A DNA stretch of 64,000 nt from an uncultured Alteromonadaceae bacterium (GCA_938085045.1 CALKGI010000035.1:1-64000), one strand, 5' to 3'; counted from the first letter of the stretch, positions 43,920 to 53,833 are shown. The notes: generated from the letters alone by a model not told the origin. A program made the numbers and translations.

Positions 43920-46187
43920 ATGAATAAAAAAGTACCTCAACTTGTCATTGCCTCGATGCTCACACTTGGCGCATCAGCCAGTGCAGTTGCCGCAGATACC
44001 ACAAACACTACATCACCACAAACCTCTGTTGTTAACACAGCACCAGTGGGCGATGCTGGTCGCGATGATACGGTCGCCGCCAATACATATTACGCTCTTA
44101 ATGGCAGTAACAGCCACGATGCTGAGGGCGCTGAATTGACTTATCTTTGGATGCAAACTGGTGGACCTGCTGTAGATATTTTTGCACCGCAGTCGCCAAA
44201 CCCCGGTTTTGTTTCACCAAATGTCACCAGCGACCAAACTTTAACTTTCTCTTTAGACGTTTTTGACGGCAAATTGCGCGGCGAAACGGTTTTCGTCAAT
44301 ATTCTAGTTAAAGCTGACAATCAAGCACCAGTTGCTGATGCAGGACGTGATGATACAGTTGCCTCAAACACCTATTACCCACTTAATGGCAGCAACAGTC
44401 ACGACCCTGAAGGCGATGAATTAACTTACCACTGGATTCAAACAGCAGGTCCTTCGGTTGATATTTTTGCACCACAGTCGCCAAACCCAGGTTTTGTTTC
44501 TCCAAACGTCACCAGCAACGAAACATTGACTTTTGCTCTGAATGTATTTGATGGTGAGTTATACAGCGAAACGGTATTCGTTAATATTTTAGTTACCGGG
44601 CTCAATCAAGCACCTATTGCAGATGCTGGCCGCGACGACACAGTAGCACCTAACACTTATTACCCGCTCAATGGCAGCAACAGTCACGACCCTGAAGGTG
44701 AAGGTTTAACCTACCACTGGATACAAACGGCAGGTCCTTCGGTTGATATTTTTGCACCACAATCACCAAACCCGGGTTTTGTTTCACCTAACGTTACCAC
44801 CAACCAAACTTTAACATTCGCCTTGAATGTGTTTGATGGTGAACTTTACAGCGAAACCGTATTCGTCAACATCTTGGTAAAAGTCGCAAACCTAGCGCCT
44901 GTTGCCGATGCCGGTCGTGATGACACTGTCGACGAAAATGCCTATTACGCATTAAATGGCAGCAACAGTTTCGACCCTGAAGGCGCAGAACTGACTTACC
45001 ACTGGATACAAGTTGCCGGCCCTGCGGTTGATATTTTTGCACCTGAATCACCAAACCCAGGGTTTGTTGCACCTAGTGTTGATTCTACTCAAACACTGAC
45101 TTTCGCTTTGAATGTTTTTGATGGCGAACTGCGCAGCGACACTGCAATGGTCAACATTGTGATCAACAAAAACAATGAAGCACCAATCGCCGATGCGGGT
45201 GACAATAGCAACATGAAACAAGGTGGTTCAGCCACTTTAAATGGCACAGCAAGTTATGACCCAGAAGGTCTTGATATCGCCAGCTACCAGTGGACACAAG
45301 TTAGTGGGCCTTTGGCTTTGTTGATGAACACCACCAGTGCAAACCCAACCTACGTTGCACCAGTTGGCGTAAGCGGCACCATGGTATTTCAGTTGCAAGT
45401 CAGTGACGGTGTTAAAACCAGCGCGCTTTCAGCCTTGCCAGACAGCAATGTTGCTGGTGACGATTTAGTGAGTGTGACCATCACCCAAAACAATGCCCCA
45501 ATTGCTGATGCAGGACAAGATCAAAGCAAAAATGAAGGCAGTGTAGTAGTGATGGATGCTCGCGCAAGCTTCGACCCAGACCGTGACCCAATCAGCTATC
45601 AATGGGCGCAGGTTTCAGGCACGCCAGTAACATTCAACACCAACTCAATTGCCACGCCAAGCTTCACAGCACCAGCAACAACTGGTGGCGAAGCATTGGT
45701 ATTTTCAGTAACAATTACTGACAACGATTCGGTTAATCCAAAATCAACAACTGACACTGTTGTGGTTAACGTATTAGACGTTAACGCACCACCAAGCTGT
45801 GATTTGGCAACCGCATCACCAGATGCTTTATGGCCACCAAACCACAAATTGAAGCCAGTCGAAATTTATGGCGTAACCGATAATGATGCAACGTACAACA
45901 ACGTGACAATTCGTATCAACAGCGTTACTCAAGACGAAGCAATTAATGGCAAAGGCGATGGTAATACCTCTCCAGATGCGATTATTCTGCCTGGTACTAC
46001 ACTCGACAGCGCAATGATCCGCGCCGAACGTGCTCGCAAAGGTGATGGCCGTGTTTACACCATCAACTTCACTGCTGATGACGGCTTCGAGAACTGTACT
46101 GGTTCAGTCACTGTTGGCGTACCAGCCAAGCGCAAGTCTACTGCGGTTGACAGTGGTTTGACTGTTGATTCTACAACTGAAGAGTAA
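43920..46187 (+). CDS. Secreted PKD/Ig-like repeat protein
   Basis: 755 residues with a signal peptide (VIASMLTLGASASAVAADT). Four consecutive 95-residue repeats (each starting APxADAGRDDTV and containing LNGSNS, DIFAPxSPNPGFV and LxVFDGxL) are very alike, followed by two diverged PKD-like domains (ADAGDNSNMKQGGSATLNG; ADAGQDQSKNEGSVVVMDA). The C-terminal domain has the WPPNHKLKPVEI motif found at the end of several surface proteins. Likely adhesive or structural outside the cell. AAAGGAAGACACC serves as binding site; a strong terminator follows. Confidence 0.87.
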   Translation: MNKKVPQLVIASMLTLGASASAVAADTTNTTSPQTSVVNTAPVGDAGRDDTVAANTYYALNGSNSHDAEGAELTYLWMQTGGPAVDIFAPQSPNPGFVSPNVTSDQTLTFSLDVFDGKLRGETVFVNILVKADNQAPVADAGRDDTVASNTYYPLNGSNSHDPEGDELTYHWIQTAGPSVDIFAPQSPNPGFVSPNVTSNETLTFALNVFDGELYSETVFVNILVTGLNQAPIADAGRDDTVAPNTYYPLNGSNSHDPEGEGLTYHWIQTAGPSVDIFAPQSPNPGFVSPNVTTNQTLTFALNVFDGELYSETVFVNILVKVANLAPVADAGRDDTVDENAYYALNGSNSFDPEGAELTYHWIQVAGPAVDIFAPESPNPGFVAPSVDSTQTLTFALNVFDGELRSDTAMVNIVINKNNEAPIADAGDNSNMKQGGSATLNGTASYDPEGLDIASYQWTQVSGPLALLMNTTSANPTYVAPVGVSGTMVFQLQVSDGVKTSALSALPDSNVAGDDLVSVTITQNNAPIADAGQDQSKNEGSVVVMDARASFDPDRDPISYQWAQVSGTPVTFNTNSIATPSFTAPATTGGEALVFSVTITDNDSVNPKSTTDTVVVNVLDVNAPPSCDLATASPDALWPPNHKLKPVEIYGVTDNDATYNNVTIRINSVTQDEAINGKGDGNTSPDAIILPGTTLDSAMIRAERARKGDGRVYTINFTADDGFENCTGSVTVGVPAKRKSTAVDSGLTVDSTTEE

Positions 46188-46203
46188 GTAAACGGCTCTA
46201 ACT

Positions 46204-46233
46204 AAAAAGGTGACCATTTTGGTCACCTTTTTT
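46204..46233 (+). terminator. Strong terminator of the PKD-protein gene
   Basis: AAAAAGGTGACC (46204-46215) pairs with GGTCACCTTTTTT (46221-46233) across ATTTT. A T-run follows in both directions, so it also serves the opposite strand. Confidence 0.85.
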
Positions 46234-46359
46234 ATTGGCTGAACGTTTATTGCAGTGAATATGTAAAGGTCGGCATTGTGGCAAACATAGCTGTAATTTT
46301 TGATATCAGTTATACTGGCTACAATAATCCATATCAGGTCATCCGCTTTAAACTCGCTT

Positions 46360-47763
46360 ATGAAATTTCCAATTGGCATTCAAACATTCTCAGAGTTACG
46401 AGAAGAGAATTACCTGTATTTAGATAAAACCGCGTTGGTTCATAAGCTCATCACCTGCGGTAAAAACTATTTTCTATCCCGCCCACGCCGCTTTGGTAAA
46501 TCCTTACTGATCTCAACCCTTGAAGCCGTTTTTCTTGGTCGTAAGGCATTATTTGAAGGTTTAGACATAAGCCAAACCGATTACGATTTTACTGTTTACC
46601 CAGTAATAAAAATGGAATTTACTCGGGTGCTTGTTAGGCAGGTCGACGATTTAGAAAATTACATAATCAACACCGCCAATCGTTACGCCAAAGCCCACGA
46701 TATTGAATTGGAAGTGACCAGTTATGAGCAAAGGTTTGCTGAGCTGGTAATTAAACTCAATGAAAAATACCAACAAAAAGTGGTGTTACTGATTGATGAA
46801 TATGACAAACCAATTTTGTCTCATCTTAACAAGCCGACACTACCCGACATCAAAGAAGCCATTAATGGGTTTTATTCATCCGTAAAATCGTTAGATGAGT
46901 ATTTGAGGTTTGTTTTTATTGCAGGCGTCTCTAAATTTGCCAAAGTGTCTGTGTTTAGTGGTATGAACAATCTAACTGACATTTCGATGTTGCAGACCTA
47001 CGCCACACTTTGCGGTATTACCGAATCTGAACTGCAAAATGGCTTTAGCGCACAAATTGAACCTTTGGCTCAGCATCTAGAACAATCTAAGACCCAAACG
47101 CTCGCAGACATCAAACGTTGGTACAATGGCTATTATTTTCATCATAGCGCCCCCGGGGTTTATAACCCTTATTCAGTATTAAGCCTGTTTCAACATCAAG
47201 AATTCAATAACTACTGGTTTGAGACTGGCACACCGACATTTTTACTAGATTTGTTAAAAGAAAACCAATACGACTTCACAAACTTTGAACAATGCGAACT
47301 CGGTGCCAGCGCCTTTGCAGCGTCAGAGCCCGAAAACATTAATTTGCCTTCGTTATTATTCCAAACAGGTTATTTGACCATCAAGGGTTTCGACAAACCT
47401 TTGTATCAACTCGACTTTCCAAATTACGAAGTTAAAAAGTCATTCTATGAATCAGTCGCCACAGAATACTCGCAAATAAACGCAGGCATGGGCGAAACTT
47501 ATACCACCAGACTAACTCAACATTTGAATGCCAAACGACTAGATGCTTTTTTTGAAACTCTGGCAGAGTTCTTCGCAAATATTCCCAACAACATCACCTT
47601 AAAAAATGAAAAATACTACCAATCTATTTTCTACTCGGTGATCACATTACTGGGTTTTGACATAGAGGCCGAAGTCAGCACCAATCAAGACCGTATCGAC
47701 TGTGTTTTGCAAACTGGCGACACCATTTACATCATCGAATTTAAGTTGAATGGCAGTAAAGAA
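46360..47763 (+). pseudogene. AAA-ATPase-like/DUF1703 gene, 5' part, interrupted by IS66
   Basis: 468 codons upstream of the insertion. MKFPIGIQTFSELREENYLYLDKT is the family N-terminus, so the start at 46360 is preferred over 46300. P-loop-like SRPRRFGKSLLIS and Walker B KVVLLIDEYDKPI are followed by a C-terminal nuclease-like core (DRIDCVLQTGDTIYIIEFKLNGS, i.e. D and ExK). The IS66 copy begins at 47764 and the frame runs on into it for 27 codons of junk (ending QCCQAHE). The remaining 54 residues lie at 50136-50300. Removing the element plus one target duplication gives a perfect 522-residue protein. Confidence 0.88.
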
Positions 47764-47785
47764 GTAAGCGTCCGATTTCGCACAC

Positions 47786-49300
47786 CTAGCTTAGCTGAAC
47801 ATTCCAAGGCAAAATGGCTTCAATGTTGTCAGGCTCATGAGTGAGGTGTTCGAGGCAATGGCAAATGTAGTCGTACGGGGTTAAACCGTTGGCTATGGCA
47901 GTTTGGATAATGCTATACAGCATCGCACTGGCTTGCGCGCCGTTGCCAGTAATACAGAATAACCAATTTTTTCGACCAATAACAAATTGCTTAACGACAC
48001 GTTCAGCGCGGTTATTGTCAATCGACAAGTTGCCATCCTCCACATACCGCATCAACTTCGGCCACTGATTTAATGCATACTGTATCGCACAACCAACGGC
48101 TGATTTTGGTGTTACCTGAGGTGATGACTTGTCTAACCATTCTTTAAATTGATTGAGTAAAGGCACCGACTCTTTTTGCCGAACCTCATATTTGCGCTCT
48201 GGTGTGCTGTCTTTGAGCTTAGTTTCAATTCGATAGAGTTTCTGGATTTGATTTAAGGCCCAATCGGCTTTGCCTTTTGCACCCTTCGGTTGCTTGGTTT
48301 TTGCTTCTGAAAACGGTCTGCGAGCATGTGCCCAGCAACCCACAATTTTCGCGGCAATACTGTCATAAGATTTGTAACCGTCGGCATGTATATAACCATC
48401 ATAGCCATCGAGAAATGCTTCTAACACCGCGCGGGTTCGTCGGCCATTGTTATAGTCATAGAGCACAATATTAGGGATTTCACTGTCGCTGGGCGCATCG
48501 ATGCCTGAACAATAAATCCACATGTAACATTTGGATTTATCGTCATTAAGGACTTTGAGTGTTGTTTCGTCCGCATGAACCTCGGATTGTTGTAACAGCA
48601 GCCGTTTTAAATGGTCATAAAGGGGCTTAAACAATGCGCTACATCTCATCATCCAATCCGACATTGTTTGACGACTCAATGGAATACCATATTGCTTAAA
48701 CAAGCTTTCTTGGCGATAAAGAGGCAAGCTGAATTGATACTTGTTGGTGATGATTTGACTGAGTAACGATGGTGTTGCAAAGCTTTTGGGGATAATGCTT
48801 GGCGGTACCGGCGCAATCTTGATTTTGACTTCGATGCCATGCTTTTCACACGTTCGGCAACCATATTTGGGTCTGACATGCTCAATGACTTTGACAACAG
48901 CTGGGATAAACTCCAACTTTTCGCTACGCTCTTCACCCATGCGGTGCATTTGCTCACCACAACAATCACATACCTTGTCTGCTTCATCAATATCGTGTTC
49001 GATAACTTCGTGAGGTAAGTCTCCCGGGAGTTTGGCACGCCCCCCTTTTTTACGCGTATAGGTGATTTCCTCTGTTTCAGGCTCGGCATTATCAACTTCG
49101 ACTTCAGGCTCATTGAACAAATCAGGTTGTGCCGGGTGCGCCTCGCTACTACGACCAAAGCGCTGTTGCTGAGCCAACCGAAACTGCTCAATCAAATGCT
49201 GATTTTGGTGCTCTAACGTTTGTACTTGAGACTGCAAGGCAAGCACCATCTCTTGCAGTGCTTTAGCGTCTGTTGGTAGTTCTTGAGGCTTTATTTTCAT
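47786..49300 (-). CDS. tnpC: IS66 transposase TnpC
   Basis: 504 residues from the ATG at 49300. The N-terminus is a coiled-coil-like stretch (MVLALQSQVQTLEHQNQHLIEQFRLAQQQRFGRSSE); a zinc-finger-like CDCCGEQMHRMGEERSEKLEFIP and CRTCEKHG follow. DDE residues lie in VHADETTLKVL, IHADGYKSYDSIAAKIVGCWAHARR and NNRAERVVKQF. Length and motif order match the large ORF of IS66 elements. It is complete, so the copy should be active. Confidence 0.94.
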   Translation of the reverse strand: MKIKPQELPTDAKALQEMVLALQSQVQTLEHQNQHLIEQFRLAQQQRFGRSSEAHPAQPDLFNEPEVEVDNAEPETEEITYTRKKGGRAKLPGDLPHEVIEHDIDEADKVCDCCGEQMHRMGEERSEKLEFIPAVVKVIEHVRPKYGCRTCEKHGIEVKIKIAPVPPSIIPKSFATPSLLSQIITNKYQFSLPLYRQESLFKQYGIPLSRQTMSDWMMRCSALFKPLYDHLKRLLLQQSEVHADETTLKVLNDDKSKCYMWIYCSGIDAPSDSEIPNIVLYDYNNGRRTRAVLEAFLDGYDGYIHADGYKSYDSIAAKIVGCWAHARRPFSEAKTKQPKGAKGKADWALNQIQKLYRIETKLKDSTPERKYEVRQKESVPLLNQFKEWLDKSSPQVTPKSAVGCAIQYALNQWPKLMRYVEDGNLSIDNNRAERVVKQFVIGRKNWLFCITGNGAQASAMLYSIIQTAIANGLTPYDYICHCLEHLTHEPDNIEAILPWNVQLS

Positions 49301-49386
49301 ACAGTAATTATACCTCAATACGATGGTAAGTTACTGATTATACTTAGACTAAATGGTCAACGTTGAGGCGTTCTTATGATCGTGAG

Positions 49387-49737
49387 TTATAAGGCTACCG
49401 AGTCATAAAAAAGCGGCTCATGGCCGACGACAGAAAAACCATCGAGCAACCAATTAAACTGCTGTGATGATAAAGTTAAGGTTTCATTCTTGACTTGGTT
49501 TGGCCATTTGAAGCGGCTTTTGTCCAATCGTTTATACCACATGGCAAAGCCCGTTTTATCCCAGTAAACGATTTTGATTTTATCTTTTTTTTTATTGCAA
49601 AACACAAACAAAGCATCCTCGAACGGTGACATATTCATTTGCATTTCGACGATACAAACAAGGCCATTGATCGATTTTCGAAAGTCGACAAAGTCACGGT
49701 GCAAATACACGTCAGGCACTTCATTAAACATTTTCAT
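49387..49737 (-). CDS. tnpB: IS66 accessory protein TnpB
   Basis: 116 residues. It has the IS66 Orf2 signature: YLHRDFVDFRKSINGLVCIV, ALFVFCNKKKDKIKIVYWDKTGFAMWYKRLDKSRF. Start at 49737 overlaps the tnpA stop in ATGA, giving coupling. Required with TnpA and TnpC for transposition of IS66 elements. Its exact biochemical role is unknown. Confidence 0.92.
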   Translation of the reverse strand: MKMFNEVPDVYLHRDFVDFRKSINGLVCIVEMQMNMSPFEDALFVFCNKKKDKIKIVYWDKTGFAMWYKRLDKSRFKWPNQVKNETLTLSSQQFNWLLDGFSVVGHEPLFYDSVAL

Positions 49738-50045
49738 GCCGACCACTCTCGCATGAATTGACCAAGCCATTGTGGTGAAGTGTCTGTGGGTAGCTGAATT
49801 GTTGCTTGATGGGTTTTAATATAAATTGCATCAAGAGCGGGTGCTAGACTGGCGTTGGCCACCTTAACAAAATCAGATGAGTGTGTAGTGACAGCAGGTG
49901 AATTTTGTTTTTTCAATGCGCTGCGCCGAGCATAAAATGTCTGAGGTTTAATTTGATGCTCGCGACAGTATTGTGAAATGCTCAGGCCGCTTGTTTGCTG
50001 CTCATTGATCGCTAATTGCCATTGCTCGCGCGTTCGTCGGCTCAT
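49734..50045 (-). CDS. tnpA: IS66 accessory protein TnpA
   Basis: 103 residues. A helix-turn-helix is visible in SRRTREQWQLAINEQQTSGLSISQYCREHQIKPQTFYARRSALKK, as in IS66 Orf1. It starts near the right inverted repeat (82 bp inside) and shares ATGA with tnpB. It probably binds element ends or regulates transposition. Confidence 0.9.
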   Translation of the reverse strand: MSRRTREQWQLAINEQQTSGLSISQYCREHQIKPQTFYARRSALKKQNSPAVTTHSSDFVKVANASLAPALDAIYIKTHQATIQLPTDTSPQWLGQFMREWSA

Positions 50046-50135
50046 ATTATTCTCCCAATATTAAAGTGAGCGTAAAGCTTAACAGCGGGATTTTATTGTG
50101 GGAAGGTGGGCTCTATTGGACGCTTACGTAAAGAA

Positions 50136-50300
50136 GAGGCCCTGCAACAAATTCACGACAAGCAATATGCGCAGAAATATCAAAACAGTGATAAAGAGGT
50201 GGTTTTGTTGGGTGTGGCTTTTGATCCGTTAAAGCGGAATATTGGTGGGTATTTGTTGGGGTCAATCTACCAGACCTCGACTTTGCAGTTTCTTATTTAA
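50136..50300 (+). pseudogene. AAA-ATPase-like/DUF1703 gene, 3' part after IS66
   Basis: 54 codons plus stop, EALQQIHDKQYAQKYQNSDK then VVLLGVAFDPLKRNIGGYLLG, the usual C-terminus of this family. It is in frame with codon 47761-47763 when one copy of the target duplication is removed. In the interrupted state an ATG at 50106, inside the IS end, could only give a non-functional fragment. Confidence 0.85.
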
Positions 50301-50574
50301 ACCACCAATGAGATTTAATCAAGGCAACTCTAATTTGGCGCGCTTATCGTATTAACTTTGCCACCAAATAACTAGCTGCACTGACACTATGATTAATATT
50401 TCCCTATCAAAAATATTAAGAGCCCAGCATCTAGGTCCCTATTTAAGTTAATTGAAGCTATAATACCTATATTTCAAATCTAATCGTAGAAATAATTATA
50501 TGAGAGATAATTAAAAGTTACTGGGCTTTACTGACTAACTCGAATTGCCTCATTAGAAAAGTCCCCCCAGCTAT

Positions 50575-51537
50575 TTAAGTTGGATCATTATTTTTATTAG
50601 ATAAAGAAGAGTTAATCAGCTCAAACTTCCTTACCAATTCAAAATCTGCGCTTTCCAGTTTTTGCTGTATTAGTTTTCCAATAATTTTTTCTAACTCTAC
50701 ATTCGATCTTTGATTTGAGTGCTCTTTCATGTAATCAGAACATAACTTAGAAGAATCGTGCCGCCAATTTGACATTTGATCCCATAAAGAATACTCCTTA
50801 TCCATTCCTACGCTACTCGTTATTCCAAAATCCTTAGTCTTTGTCAACGCCGACGATAGCAACCTTACGAACGTAAAAACATATGTTTCCCATGAAAAAG
50901 GTTTTGATGGTGCAACCTTTAAATTTAACAAGTCATTACTATCCTCAGTGAGGTTTTTACAAAGTGCATATGTTTTTTTGAATTGCCCTTTATCGACCTC
51001 CTTCCTAATTGTCTTATCAAAAAGTGTTTCATAAAACGATTCAGAATCGGATTCGTGAAATCCCGACATCTCTGACAGATATAAACCAGATATAAGGATG
51101 ATATAAGGAGATTCATTTTTTTCGGCACCGACTCTATTTGTTACCCACTTAGCACACTTGAAACGTTGATAAATACTAGATGTAGTATCAACATCTCGAT
51201 CGCTTTTTACGAGATATTGTAACCAATTAGGATAAGATCGCCCCAGCACGTCTGCCGCTACAGAAGAGGCAGCAATTTGGCTTACCCCGACTTTACTTAA
51301 TAGTGAAACACCCGCATCGCTAATGCACCATTGTTGCCGGTAGTTTGTTAAGATAATCCCAGATTTGTATAACTGAATTAGTTTTTTGTTATCAAATCCA
51401 GACTCGCTTTTTATCTTTTCTTTTAAATCGTTACTATCTATTGGCCCGAGCAAAGCAATCGCAGCAAGAAGATCAAAAACGCTTTTATCATGGATAGAAG
51501 GAGCCTGATATTTTTCCAAAGCTTCAAGGATATTCAT
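50575..51537 (-). CDS. Unknown protein with winged-helix-like N-terminus (second gene of two-gene operon)
   Basis: 320 residues, soluble. Residues ~20-85 (LLAAIALLGPIDSNDLKEKI, then LYKSGIILTNYRQQWCISDAGVSLLSKVG) look like a winged-helix module; the remainder is helical with a conserved-looking WQLYLV-type stretch (PNWLQYLVKSDRDVDT). It starts immediately after the stop of the upstream gene (TAGATG), so the two are translationally linked. Composition is more A/T-rich than the flanking genes, suggesting transfer. No family was recognised; a defence function is possible but only from context. Confidence 0.7.
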   Translation of the reverse strand: MNILEALEKYQAPSIHDKSVFDLLAAIALLGPIDSNDLKEKIKSESGFDNKKLIQLYKSGIILTNYRQQWCISDAGVSLLSKVGVSQIAASSVAADVLGRSYPNWLQYLVKSDRDVDTTSSIYQRFKCAKWVTNRVGAEKNESPYIILISGLYLSEMSGFHESDSESFYETLFDKTIRKEVDKGQFKKTYALCKNLTEDSNDLLNLKVAPSKPFSWETYVFTFVRLLSSALTKTKDFGITSSVGMDKEYSLWDQMSNWRHDSSKLCSDYMKEHSNQRSNVELEKIIGKLIQQKLESADFELVRKFELINSSLSNKNNDPT

Positions 51538-52092
51538 CTATAGTGCCCTTCTTCCATGTAGATAAAACAATTCCTGTAATCTATAAGTGATATCCAATGC
51601 AGCATTAACAACGCAATCAGGTAAGTTAATTGCGTCATACAATTGTATTTTACACGTAGAGTAAGTTTGCAACTCAAGTAAACTACGGTTTGAGTACCCA
51701 TCATTCCAAGCGTTATTTAAAAAAGCAATTACTTTATGAGATATCTCAGGTAGTCTCGCGAAATCATGTATTTCAGCGATAGAACCAGGGGAATCAGGGA
51801 TAGAAAATACAATATCATATGCTTCAGCTTGCGCCGCTTGTTGTACTAAATTTGAGTGCGCACATGTTGAATCAAATAGTTCCTCACTAAAATGAGCAAC
51901 ATAACCCTTATCTATCAATGCAGCTTTCAACTCAACTCTAGCCTCAGCTACACATGTACCAGAGTCAGGACATGGCCCCCAAATTAATGCAGCAATAGGT
52001 ATTCTGTCAACCCTACTTAGAGCTGCTTTTCTCTTACTTTCTACTTCATCTTGAAACTGAGAAAAAGCATCTCCCATCAACTCTCTTTGCAT
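51538..52092 (-). CDS. Unknown Rossmann-like protein (first gene of two-gene operon), possible nucleotide-processing effector
   Basis: 184 residues from the ATG at 52092, which has an ideal binding site (AAGGGGACACT). After a helical start comes AALIWGPCPDSG, then VELKAALIDKGYVAHFSEELFD, and AYDIVFSIPDSPGSIAEIHDFARLPEISHKVIAFLN. The SPGSxAE block with its Glu resembles the active-site loop of nucleoside deoxyribosyltransferase/TIR/SLOG-type Rossmannoid domains common in bacterial immune and signalling modules. That assignment is by eye and tentative. The downstream gene starts 0 bp after its stop. Confidence 0.7.
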   Translation of the reverse strand: MQRELMGDAFSQFQDEVESKRKAALSRVDRIPIAALIWGPCPDSGTCVAEARVELKAALIDKGYVAHFSEELFDSTCAHSNLVQQAAQAEAYDIVFSIPDSPGSIAEIHDFARLPEISHKVIAFLNNAWNDGYSNRSLLELQTYSTCKIQLYDAINLPDCVVNAALDITYRLQELFYLHGRRAL

Positions 52093-52134
52093 AGTGTCCC
52101 CTTGCTTGCAACCGACTGTTTTTTGTATAACCAC

Positions 52135-52729
52135 ATCAGTAGATTTAGTTCCACATGATATTTGTTCCGTTAAGTTTTTATCACATATATTTAACTAATA
52201 CAATACAAAAATTATCTGCTGCAGCGCGAACTATTCATTGAGATTACACTTGATTTCAACTTAAACCATTATCGTTCTGTTGACCTTACGAGCTGTCATA
52301 GCAAACGAAAAAGAACTTGTGGTTAAATGAATCGTAAACGCAATGACTGCAGCACTGAAAAAGCCGCATCTTTGAAGCAGTAACACACTAATATTATTCG
52401 ACTTTTCGAATAGTTTAAATGATCAAATGACTCTACCTTTTAGAGCCAACCCACAAATTTATTGGTTTTGGCTTGCCGCAATATTTTGACCAATGCAGGC
52501 CAATGTGCAGATTTATTTATTATTGTGTCCACCGGAAATCACCATTGCTTTCATATTACGATTTGAGGCTCAATTTACACTGCATTGGACTCAATATCCA
52601 GCCTAGATGGTGGTTGTGCCTTTAAATTAACTTTGAAACGAATGGGTTTACGAAAAGTGATAACTACGCGTTTTTATCGGCGGGCGAAACCTCAACTGCG
52701 GCATACATACCGTAGTTGAGGTATTAATT
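52135..52729. other. Intergenic region (595 bp)
   Basis: Upstream region of the two-gene operon and downstream region of the cytochrome gene. No supported coding sequence and no repeats; only the terminator at 52689-52722 is recognisable. The part next to 52135 is A/T-rich and probably carries the operon's promoter. Confidence 0.45.
52689..52722 (-). terminator. Terminator of the cytochrome c-rhodanese gene
   Basis: ACCTCAACT.CGG (52689-52701) pairs with CCG.AGTTGAGGT (52710-52722). On the minus strand it begins 7 bp after the stop and ends in TTTCG. Confidence 0.7.
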
Positions 52730-53833
52730 TTACTCCCCAGTATCCCCCCGAACATCACGACGAACTACAGGGTAACCTAAGTTCTGCCAGCCAAAAACGC
52801 CTTCCCACAACACAGCCGTATTAGCAAAACCTCTGGCTCTGAGTTTTCTGACTACGCTATCTGCCGCTGCGCGGGGGCATGAACAATACGCGATAATTTG
52901 CACATCTTTTGGTAGGTCTTTTACGGTTTCATCTAAGTCTGCGTAATAGGGGAATGGAATAGAACCTGCTATATGAGCCGTTTGCCAAACCGATGGGACT
53001 CGGGTATCTAATAACACCATTTTACGTTTGGCGACCATCGCAGCGTTTAAGTCGCTTGATGAAACATACATGCCATCGGTCAACTTAAAATTAGGGTGCT
53101 TGCCTTTGGGGTTAACAATGTATTGGTCTGGCGTTGGCAACTTTTGCAACACTACTTTTTCCATTTTCCAACCGCTGGCCTTGCTACGTAAAAAAGCGGT
53201 GACATTATCAATGTCTGCGGCCGACAATTTGTCTTCAAAGGCAACCATAGGGGTATCTTGACGACCTTTTCTAATGGCATGTCTGATGAATTCGTCAGTA
53301 TTGTGGGCAAGCGCAGATTGATTGCCAAGTGCAGGAGCGGTAACGCCTTCGCCTTTAACGCCGTGGCAGCTCGAACATTGTTTTTGATAAACACTTTCGC
53401 CGCGTTTAATGTCGCCAAGCACCGCTTTGGTGCTGAATTTTAATCGTTCAACACCCGACATTTCATATAACCAGTAAGTTAAATCCCAGGTTTCATCCAG
53501 CGTCATTGGGCCGCCGACCTCATCTAGGTAACCACCCATGGCGGTGCCTTCTCGGCCATAAGACATAGGCCTTAAAATGGCATGAGGCACACCTGACTCA
53601 AACAAACTTTTACTGCGCAACGACGGTGCATGGTCGTTCACATGGCCTTGCCTGTCTTTGCCGTGACACAACGAGCAATATCTTTGATAATTGGCAGCAG
53701 AGACTTTAGTCTGCTGGGGCGTCAATTTTCTCGGGGGTGGCAATTTGCCATTGCTGTTGGCACTAACAAGTGTTGGAGCCATTAATGAAATGAAGCAACT
53801 GAAAAAAACGATGGTGGTTAATGCGCGAGCCAT
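52730..53833 (-). CDS. Periplasmic di-haem cytochrome c - rhodanese fusion
   Basis: 367 residues. Signal peptide (LTTIVFFSCFISLMAPTLVSA). Two haem-binding CXXCH motifs: C53-C56-H57 (CSLCHGKD) and C153-C156-H157 (CSSCHGVKGEG), each in a class I cytochrome c-like domain. From residue ~250 a rhodanese domain: MVLLDTRVPSVWQTAHIAGS and the active-site loop IIAYCSCPRAAADS with C317. Fusion suggests electron transfer linked to sulfur-atom handling in the periplasm. The divergent regulator/rhodanese pair next to it supports a sulfur theme. Confidence 0.88.
   Translation of the reverse strand: MARALTTIVFFSCFISLMAPTLVSANSNGKLPPPRKLTPQQTKVSAANYQRYCSLCHGKDRQGHVNDHAPSLRSKSLFESGVPHAILRPMSYGREGTAMGGYLDEVGGPMTLDETWDLTYWLYEMSGVERLKFSTKAVLGDIKRGESVYQKQCSSCHGVKGEGVTAPALGNQSALAHNTDEFIRHAIRKGRQDTPMVAFEDKLSAADIDNVTAFLRSKASGWKMEKVVLQKLPTPDQYIVNPKGKHPNFKLTDGMYVSSSDLNAAMVAKRKMVLLDTRVPSVWQTAHIAGSIPFPYYADLDETVKDLPKDVQIIAYCSCPRAAADSVVRKLRARGFANTAVLWEGVFGWQNLGYPVVRRDVRGDTGE

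Larger units (their letters stand above)
47764..50127 (-). mobile_element. Complete IS66-family insertion sequence
   Basis: Terminal inverted repeats start GTAAGCGTCC at both ends (47764, and as GGACGCTTAC ending at 50127) and remain similar for about 25 bp. The 8-bp target duplication GTAAAGAA is present intact on both sides (47756-47763 and 50128-50135), as usual for IS66. It carries tnpA, tnpB and tnpC in one operon on the minus strand. Perfect duplication and intact genes suggest recent transposition. Length is 2364 bp. Confidence 0.95.

Noticed and set aside
48676-49191. 171-codon minus frame inside the IS66 transposase gene
   Set aside because: Shadow of tnpC in another frame; the real gene has full motifs.
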